From NCBI GenBank assembly GCA_002212725.1, contig MTCR01000070.1, positions 1-46,861 of the forward strand: a stretch of DNA of 46,861 nt, in the 5' to 3' direction. Positions 41,734 through 46,861 of this stretch are shown here, in pieces. The notes below the pieces were generated by a model. It had not been told where the DNA came from, did not search any database, and saw nothing but the letters and a program-made list of their open reading frames with translations. A program made the translations under genes and the position numbers. This stretch comes from Sphingobacteriales bacterium TSM_CSM. Lineage in GTDB: Bacteria > Bacteroidota > Bacteroidia > Chitinophagales > UBA2359. The number at the start of each line of letters is the position of its first letter. The first letter of the stretch is position 1.

Positions 41734-42654
41734 ATGAACATACGGGTTGATAACTTAACCAAACGCTACGGAAACCAAAACGCCATTGACCACATTTCTT
41801 TTGAAGTTAAAAGCGGCGAAATTTTAGGGTTTTTAGGACCCAACGGTGCAGGTAAAACCACCACCATGAAAATTATTACCTGCTTTATGGCACCAAGCGA
41901 AGGCGATGTGCGCATGGGCGATTACTCGGTATTAACCGATGCCGAAATGCTGAAAAAACGCATCGGGTATTTGCCCGAAAATAACCCGCTATACCTCGAT
42001 ATGCCGGTAATTGAATACCTTCAGTTTTCGGCTGCCATTCAGGGCGTTCCCAAAGAGCAGGTAAAAGGCCGCATTAAAGAAATGGTGCGTCTTTGCGGGC
42101 TTGACAAAGAAAAGCACAAAAATATTGGCGAATTGTCGAAAGGTTACCGGCAACGGGTGGGTTTGGCACAAGCCATGATACATAACCCCGACGTATTAAT
42201 ATTAGATGAACCGACCACCGGTTTAGACCCCAATCAAATTGTGGAAATACGCGAATTGATACGCGAAATGGGTAAAGAAAAAACCGTTATTTTCAGCACC
42301 CATATTTTGCCCGAAGTAGAAGCCACCTGCGACCGCGTAATTATTATTAACGATGGTAAAATTGTGGCCGATGGCGCCCCCAGTGAACTGCGCAAGCAGG
42401 CCAGCGGCGCCGAAGTCAGCCGCCTGCGCATTGAAGACGGCAACCCCAACAACATTCTTGAACAACTGCGCACCATAGATACCATTGCATTAGCAGATTT
42501 TAACGGTTTTACCTATACCGTAGAAAGCAAAAGAGGCGAAACCTCGCGAAGGGCAATTTTTAAACTTTGTGTTGACAATAACTGGGTAATTACCGAAATG
42601 TCGCCCATTGAGCGCGATTTGGAAGAGGTATTCCGCAATGTAACCATGGGATAA
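41734..42654 (+). CDS. gldA: ABC transporter ATPase GldA
   Basis: From the ATG at 41734 (MNIRVDNLTKRYG) the protein has 306 residues. It carries Walker A GPNGAGKTT (35-43), the Q-loop region (RIGYLPENNPLY), the signature ELSKGYRQRVGLAQAM, Walker B VLILDEPTTGLDP and the H-loop IFSTHILPEVE. The C-terminal 80 residues form a DrrA/NodI-like extension. The sequence and the neighbours GldF and GldG identify it as GldA, part of the ABC transporter required for gliding in Flavobacterium johnsoniae and widely kept in Bacteroidota. Its stop is 79 bp before gldF. Confidence 0.92.
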   Translation: MNIRVDNLTKRYGNQNAIDHISFEVKSGEILGFLGPNGAGKTTTMKIITCFMAPSEGDVRMGDYSVLTDAEMLKKRIGYLPENNPLYLDMPVIEYLQFSAAIQGVPKEQVKGRIKEMVRLCGLDKEKHKNIGELSKGYRQRVGLAQAMIHNPDVLILDEPTTGLDPNQIVEIRELIREMGKEKTVIFSTHILPEVEATCDRVIIINDGKIVADGAPSELRKQASGAEVSRLRIEDGNPNNILEQLRTIDTIALADFNGFTYTVESKRGETSRRAIFKLCVDNNWVITEMSPIERDLEEVFRNVTMG

Positions 42655-42733
42655 ACTGCGCCTGACCACCAACAACATTTCTTTTTTTATACGTTCTTTA
42701 CAACTGCCACCATAAACCAAAACAGCATTACCA

Positions 42734-43462
42734 ATGAACAAAATATGGGTTATAGCCAAACGCGAACTGAGCACGTTTTTCGACTCGCTCATTGCCTATA
42801 TCTTGCTGATAGTTTTCCTGGGGTTCAGCGGCTTTTTTACCTGGCTCTATGGCTCCGATGTGTTTCTTACCGGGCAGGCCAGCATACAACCGTTTTTTGC
42901 CATTGCCTACTGGACCCTGTTCTTTTTTATTCCTGCACTGACCATGAAAATGTTTGCCGAAGAAAAAAATACCGGCACTATTGAACTGCTGCTTACCAAA
43001 GCCGTATCTGATTGGGATGTAATTATAGGTAAATTTCTGGCATGCCTTACCTTGGTAGGCATTGCCATTGCTTTCAGCCTGCCCTGGTACCTTACAGTCT
43101 GGTGGCTTGGCCCGGTTGACCACGGCGCTGTTTGGTGCGGCTATATCGGGTTATTGCTCATGAGCGCAGCCTATATTGGCATTGGCCTGCTTTCCAGCAG
43201 TATAACCAACAGTCAGATTGTGGCCTTTTTGCTGTCATTGCTCATAGGTGTCTTTTTTCTCATTTTGTTTCAGGTACTGGCAAACAGCATGTCGGGTATA
43301 TTCTCCTACGTGTTTGATTACCTCAGCATCTCCACACACTTCGAGTCAATTACCCGTGGGGTTATTGACAGCAAAGATGTATTTTACTTTTTATCAATTG
43401 CCATAGTGTGTCTGGTAGCCACCGAAGCCATTTTGTCGCAACGCAGGCTGCTGGACAGGTAG
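42734..43462 (+). CDS. gldF: ABC transporter permease GldF
   Basis: The 242-residue integral membrane protein has six hydrophobic segments, starting IAKRELSTFFDSLIAYILL and including FFFIPALTMKMFAEEKNTGTIELLLTKAVSDWDVIIGKF, the loop conserved in GldF and the ABC-2 type permeases (EEK..GT.E.L...P). It lies directly between gldA and an M50 protease gene whose start is 32 bp downstream. In the Gld system it forms the permease with GldA and GldG. The cargo of this transporter is not known. Confidence 0.92.
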   Translation: MNKIWVIAKRELSTFFDSLIAYILLIVFLGFSGFFTWLYGSDVFLTGQASIQPFFAIAYWTLFFFIPALTMKMFAEEKNTGTIELLLTKAVSDWDVIIGKFLACLTLVGIAIAFSLPWYLTVWWLGPVDHGAVWCGYIGLLLMSAAYIGIGLLSSSITNSQIVAFLLSLLIGVFFLILFQVLANSMSGIFSYVFDYLSISTHFESITRGVIDSKDVFYFLSIAIVCLVATEAILSQRRLLDR

Positions 43463-43494
43463 TTCCTGTATTATTAACCTAAATAAAGAAAACT

Positions 43495-44616
43495 ATGGGA
43501 GGGTCATTAAACATAGGAAAACTTGCCGGCATAAAAGTATATGTGCATTGGACATTTCTTATACTTATTGCCTACATAGTTTTCAGCGGTTTTTCATCGG
43601 GGCAGCAAGCCATTGGCATTGTGTATAATATTCTGCTGGTGCTTTCGGTGTTTACCTGCGTGGTGCTGCACGAGTTGGGTCATGCGCTTGCAGCCCGCCG
43701 TTATGGCATTGGCACGCGCGATATTACCCTGCTGCCTATTGGCGGCGTAGCTTCTTTAGAAAACATACCCGAAAACCCCAAACAAGAACTGGTGGTTGCC
43801 ATAGCCGGGCCATTGGTTAATGTAGCCATTGCCGCCATTTTGTTCGGGGTAATAACCCTCTTCCTGAACACTACCCTCTTTGCGCCCGAAAACATAGAAG
43901 CAACACTGGCGCATTTAAATCTTAACACCTTTGTAGTAAACCTGCTTATGGTTAACATTATGCTGGTTGCCTTTAATGCTATACCCGCTTTTCCAATGGA
44001 TGGCGGCCGCGTGTTAAGAGCCTTGCTGGCCCTTAGCATGGACAGAACAAAAGCCACCCGAATTGCTGCAAGCATAGGACAGTTTATTGCCATCTTGTTT
44101 GTATTTGCCGGTTTGTTTTATGTAAAAAACCCTTTCCTTATTTTTATTGGCGTGTTTGTGTATCTGGGTGCCATGGCAGAGGCCAATGCAGTAGCTACGG
44201 GTGCAGTTTTATCGGGCTTTACCGTGCGCGATGCCCTGCGCACCCGCTATACCCTGCTCGATGCCACCAATACCCTGAAAGAAGCAGTTTCGGAACTCAT
44301 TGCCGGAGCCGACCAGGATTTTATTGTTACCGAAAACAATAGTATTGCCGGCGTATTAAGACGCAAAGAACTTGTTAAAGCCCTTGCAGAACATGGCCAA
44401 CATGCCGAAACCACGCTTATTGCTCCATTTATAGAACGCAACCTGCCCTACCTGCAACTTGATGATGACATTAAGGAAGTTTACCCCATGATGCAGCAAA
44501 ACGGCTTCAGCATTTTACCTGTTTTAGACCCCGATGGTAAACTGGCAGGCGTACTCGACCTTGAAAACCTGACCGAATTTGTCATGATCCGTTCGGCAAT
44601 TATTGAAAACAAATAA
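43495..44616 (+). CDS. M50-family site-2 metalloprotease with CBS domains
   Basis: The 373-residue protein has a membrane part of about 220 residues with HELGHA (H59, E60, H63) as the zinc site and NAIPAFPMDGGRVL (D169) as the third ligand motif. It also has the GGVASL and AGPLVNV segments usual in M50B proteases. A pair of CBS domains follows (about 225-373: VRDALRTRYTLLDATNTLKEAVSEL and DIKEVYPMMQQNGFSILPVLD), which in relatives bind adenine nucleotides. It cleaves within the membrane, usually to release a regulator. It sits between gldF and gldG with gaps of 32 and 36 bp, so it is probably co-expressed with them. Confidence 0.93.
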   Translation: MGGSLNIGKLAGIKVYVHWTFLILIAYIVFSGFSSGQQAIGIVYNILLVLSVFTCVVLHELGHALAARRYGIGTRDITLLPIGGVASLENIPENPKQELVVAIAGPLVNVAIAAILFGVITLFLNTTLFAPENIEATLAHLNLNTFVVNLLMVNIMLVAFNAIPAFPMDGGRVLRALLALSMDRTKATRIAASIGQFIAILFVFAGLFYVKNPFLIFIGVFVYLGAMAEANAVATGAVLSGFTVRDALRTRYTLLDATNTLKEAVSELIAGADQDFIVTENNSIAGVLRRKELVKALAEHGQHAETTLIAPFIERNLPYLQLDDDIKEVYPMMQQNGFSILPVLDPDGKLAGVLDLENLTEFVMIRSAIIENK

Positions 44617-44652
44617 ACGCAGTTGTTAAACCAAATAAATTACCTAAACCGT

Positions 44653-46182
44653 ATGCTCACCAAAAGCGCTGTTCGTTTGAGAATTGTATTGCTGCTGGCC
44701 ATTGTTGTTTTACTCAATCTGGTGTTCAGCAAATTTTTCTTGCGGCTCGACTTTACAGGCGATAAACGCTACACCCTTAGTAAAGCTACCAAAAATATTC
44801 TGAAAGAACTGCAGGAACCGGTTACAGTTACCGCCTATTTTTCTAAAGACCTGCCGCCGCAAATTGAAAAAGTGCGCAGCGATTTTGAAGAAATGCTGGT
44901 AGAATATGAAAACCGTTCGGGCGGAAAAGTAGTGTATGAATTTGTAAACCCCAATGAAAGCCCCGATAAAGAAAATGAAGTAGCCCAACAAGGCATACAA
45001 CCGCAAGTGGTAACGGTGCGCGAAAGCGATCAGGTAAAACAACAACGCGTGTACCTGGGGGCCAAACTTCAATATGGCGACGATAACCATACCGATGTAA
45101 TACCGGTTATTCAGCCCGGCGCCGCTATGGAATACGCCCTTTCTACGTCTATTAAAAAATTGTCGGCAACCAACAAACCGGTATTGGGTTTTGTAACCGG
45201 CCACGGGGAAGCGCGCCCGCAGGCTATGCAACAACTAATGCAATCGCTCAACATCTTATACACTGTTGAACCGGTTGCGCTTACCGATACTACCCGGCTT
45301 GAAAAATATAAATCGCTGGTAATTGTTGCACCTACCGACTCTTTTTCGCAAAATCAACTCACACAGTTAGACCAGTTTCTGGCATCGGGCAAGGGCATTT
45401 TAATGGCTCTTAAACGGGCTAATGCCGATTTGCAGCAAAGCACCGCCACTGTTGTAAGTACAGGGTTGGAGGGTTGGTTGGCACAAAAAGGGGTTACCCT
45501 TAACGAAGATTTGGTAATTGACCAGAAATGCGGCAACATAACCATACAGCAGCAACAGGGTTTCTTTGTTTTTAACCAGCAAGTGCCGTTTCCTTACATT
45601 CCGCTTTTCGATAAATTTAATGAACACCCTGTAACCAAAGGACTTGAAATGGTTATGCTGCCTTTTGCCAGTTCTATTACCTATCAGGAAAAAAGCCCGA
45701 CAGTTACCTATACGCCTTTGGCACTTACCTCTGCCAATTCGGGCGCCGAAAAACTGCCGGTTACGTTCAATGTTCAAAACACCGGCTTGGGCAATTACGA
45801 TTTTTATACCAAAAATCTGCCTGTTGCCTGCGCTTTAGAGGGCAACTTATCGGGCAATACCCCTTCTAAAATGGTTGTTTTTTCTACTGCCGATTTTATC
45901 ATTAATGGCGAGGGCGAGCGCGGTCAACAACAACAGCCCGATAATATTAACTTCTTTTCAAACGGTATTGACTGGCTTTCTGATGACACCGGCCTGAACG
46001 AACTGCGCACCAAAGCCGTTACCTCGCGCCCCATTAAAAGAGAATTGTCTGACAGCGAAAAACAGGGGGTTAAATGGGTTAACTTTTTACTGCCGCTTGG
46101 GTTGGTATTAATGTATGGCTTTTTGCGCTCCCGGGGCCGAAAAACACAAAAACGCATTTGGGAAGCAGAGCGATACTCGTAA
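44653..46182 (+). CDS. gldG: gliding-motility-associated ABC protein GldG
   Basis: From the ATG at 44653 (MLTKSAVRLRIVLLL) the protein has 509 residues; the upstream TTG at 44623 is less likely. It has an N-terminal membrane helix (about 9-29), then LDFTGDKRYTLSKATKNILKELQEPVTV, a domain typical of GldG/Vps-like ABC auxiliary proteins, a middle domain with FVTGHGEAR and an IVAPTDSFS, and a C-terminal membrane helix (NFLLPLGLVLMYGFL) ahead of a basic end. GldG works with GldA and GldF; in Flavobacterium johnsoniae it is required for gliding. Its distance from gldF is set by the inserted protease gene. Confidence 0.9.
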   Translation: MLTKSAVRLRIVLLLAIVVLLNLVFSKFFLRLDFTGDKRYTLSKATKNILKELQEPVTVTAYFSKDLPPQIEKVRSDFEEMLVEYENRSGGKVVYEFVNPNESPDKENEVAQQGIQPQVVTVRESDQVKQQRVYLGAKLQYGDDNHTDVIPVIQPGAAMEYALSTSIKKLSATNKPVLGFVTGHGEARPQAMQQLMQSLNILYTVEPVALTDTTRLEKYKSLVIVAPTDSFSQNQLTQLDQFLASGKGILMALKRANADLQQSTATVVSTGLEGWLAQKGVTLNEDLVIDQKCGNITIQQQQGFFVFNQQVPFPYIPLFDKFNEHPVTKGLEMVMLPFASSITYQEKSPTVTYTPLALTSANSGAEKLPVTFNVQNTGLGNYDFYTKNLPVACALEGNLSGNTPSKMVVFSTADFIINGEGERGQQQQPDNINFFSNGIDWLSDDTGLNELRTKAVTSRPIKRELSDSEKQGVKWVNFLLPLGLVLMYGFLRSRGRKTQKRIWEAERYS

Positions 46183-46200
46183 TTCTGCAATGGCTTAGTT

Positions 46201-46234
46201 GCCCTTGTTGGTAGTATCTTACTCCAACAAGGGC
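46201..46234. terminator. 11-bp perfect hairpin between convergent genes
   Basis: GCCCTTGTTGG (46201-46211) pairs perfectly with CCAACAAGGGC (46224-46234) around a 12-nt loop, 18 bp after gldG. The A-run that follows gives no U-tract in either direction. It may still end transcription for gldG or protect the 3' end of the mRNA. Confidence 0.5.
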
Positions 46235-46283
46235 AAAAAACCTTATTTCTGCGCAATAATTTAAGGGTGTTGTTTTAAACCTG

Positions 46284-46688
46284 CTATTTATTCAGCAGGT
46301 TGTCCAACTGGACAATCAATTGGTTGTTGGTGGGGTTGGGTGCGTTTGGATTTACCATAACGCCTTGCTTGCTTACAAGCATATAGCGGGGTATAGCGCC
46401 CAGTTGCCATAATTTGGCAACTTCAGTTGTTAACGCAGAATTCAGCAGGTAATGGTAACCGTTCACACCCAGTTCGGCAATTTTAGTGCGCCATTTATCG
46501 GCAGTTTGGTCTAATGACAGGTATAAAAACACCACGTCCTCGCCTTCATACATTTGCTGCAACGCTACCGAATGTTCCATTTCCTGAAGACATGGCGCAC
46601 ACCATGTTGCCCAAAAATCAATATAAACTACCTTGCCCCAAAAAGGGTTGAGTATATTTTGCAGTGTTGTTTGTTCATTTGGCAACAA
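46284..46688 (-). CDS. TlpA-like thioredoxin-fold protein, apparently lacking its 5' part
   Basis: The frame has a TTG at 46688 as its only usual start, giving 134 residues. It encodes the thioredoxin core: KVVYIDFWATWCAPC with the CAPC redox pair, DVVFLYLSLDQTADKW, GAIPRYMLVSKQGVMVNPNAP. This is the TlpA/ResA-like disulfide reductase pattern of Bacteroidota, in which the domain normally follows a signal peptide and about 200 residues. The frame stays open up to 46823 with plausible coding text but no ATG or GTG, and the promoter of the next plus-strand gene lies in that stretch. It may be a remnant or a cytosolic short form. No signal peptide is visible. Confidence 0.7.
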   Translation of the reverse strand: MLPNEQTTLQNILNPFWGKVVYIDFWATWCAPCLQEMEHSVALQQMYEGEDVVFLYLSLDQTADKWRTKIAELGVNGYHYLLNSALTTEVAKLWQLGAIPRYMLVSKQGVMVNPNAPNPTNNQLIVQLDNLLNK

Positions 46689-46768
46689 AACGGTAAGCTG
46701 TGCGTCGGGGGGTAAATGCAGGTTTTCTATTGCTGCAGTATAGGTGTATCCATCCGACGAACGCCATA

Positions 46769-46800
46769 TTGTTAGATGGGGGTTTGTGTGCCTACCTTTG
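46769..46800 (+). promoter_or_regulatory. promoter of the right-end plus-strand gene
   Basis: TTG (46769-46771), a 21-bp spacer and TACCTTTG (46793-46800) match the consensus TTG-N19-21-TAnnTTTG. The ATG at 46823 would have a leader of about 15 nt. Confidence 0.65.
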
Positions 46801-46822
46801 CGTGGTACAAAATTACAAATTT

Positions 46823-46861
46823 ATGGCACAGAGACAAAGAAAACAGACAGAAGCGCGTATG
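46823..46861 (+). CDS. first codons of a plus-strand gene (3' end outside window)
   Basis: ATG at 46823 opens a frame of 13 codons to the window edge, encoding a polar and basic start (MAQRQRKQTEARM). A matched promoter lies just upstream. Too little is visible to assign a product. Confidence 0.6.
   Translation, partial: MAQRQRKQTEARM

Noticed and set aside
12571..44623. Non-ATG starts upstream of several genes (for example TTG at 12571, 26796 and 44623).
   Set aside because: In each case an ATG a few codons downstream fits the family start and the leader better.

Overview
The window is a 46.9 kb chromosomal piece of a free-living member of the Bacteroidota, probably on the Chitinophagia/Saprospiria/Sphingobacteriia side. 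Several independent signs agree: a gldA-gldF-gldG gliding/secretion ABC locus, a C-terminal T9SS-type sorting domain on a PhoD-like phosphatase, many lipoproteins with short SSC/TAC-type lipoboxes, a short-form AMP nucleosidase, a eukaryote-like (GT3) glycogen synthase, an RRM protein with a Gly-rich tail, weak Shine-Dalgarno sequences, and promoters of the TTG-N19-21-TAnnTTTG type. No phage, IS element, CRISPR array or plasmid feature was seen.

Layout. 1-2.5 kb: the end of a coiled-coil repeat protein, a WbpB/WlbA-like sugar-nucleotide oxidoreductase and two tandem paralogous lipoproteins. 2.5-10.6 kb (almost all minus strand): a membrane protein, an orphan sigma-54 response regulator, a MORN-repeat protein, RNase P RNA, a TPR protein, an SDR, a TerB-like/CbxX-type AAA+ ATPase and a DUF1036-like secreted protein. 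11-17.9 kb (plus strand): an aldehyde dehydrogenase, a GT-C type membrane glycosyltransferase, an LprI-like protein, a thiolase, and a GT4/GT2 pair in an AT-richer patch. 17.9-21.7 kb (minus): a putative four-gene operon of a conserved hypothetical, AMP nucleosidase, another hypothetical and the T9SS-exported PhoD-like protein. 21.9-26.8 kb: an E1-like (ThiF) protein, then glycogen synthase, a GH1 glycosidase and an RRM protein. 27.0-27.6 kb: three tRNA-Val(UAC) genes in exact 128-bp tandem repeats with their own promoter and terminator, then a 39-codon membrane peptide gene.

27.9-35.8 kb (plus): an AsmA-like protein, an orphan sensor kinase, and a three-gene cluster of a cytosolic coiled-coil protein, a membrane PspA-like coiled-coil protein and a substrate-binding-protein/OmpA fusion. 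The cluster ends at a strong bidirectional terminator and is the best candidate in the window for a poorly described envelope system. 35.8-38.8 kb (minus): a TPP enzyme closely resembling vertebrate ILVBL/HACL2, and a LolC/E-type permease. 39.2-41.4 kb: a NamZ-like muramidase lipoprotein and a DUF4397 lipoprotein. 41.7-46.2 kb (plus): gldA, gldF, an M50/CBS intramembrane protease and gldG in one transcription unit. The right end holds a TlpA-like thioredoxin gene that seems to lack its 5' part, and the first codons of a plus-strand gene with a well-matched promoter.

All calls come from reading the sequence and remembered family motifs; no database search was run.
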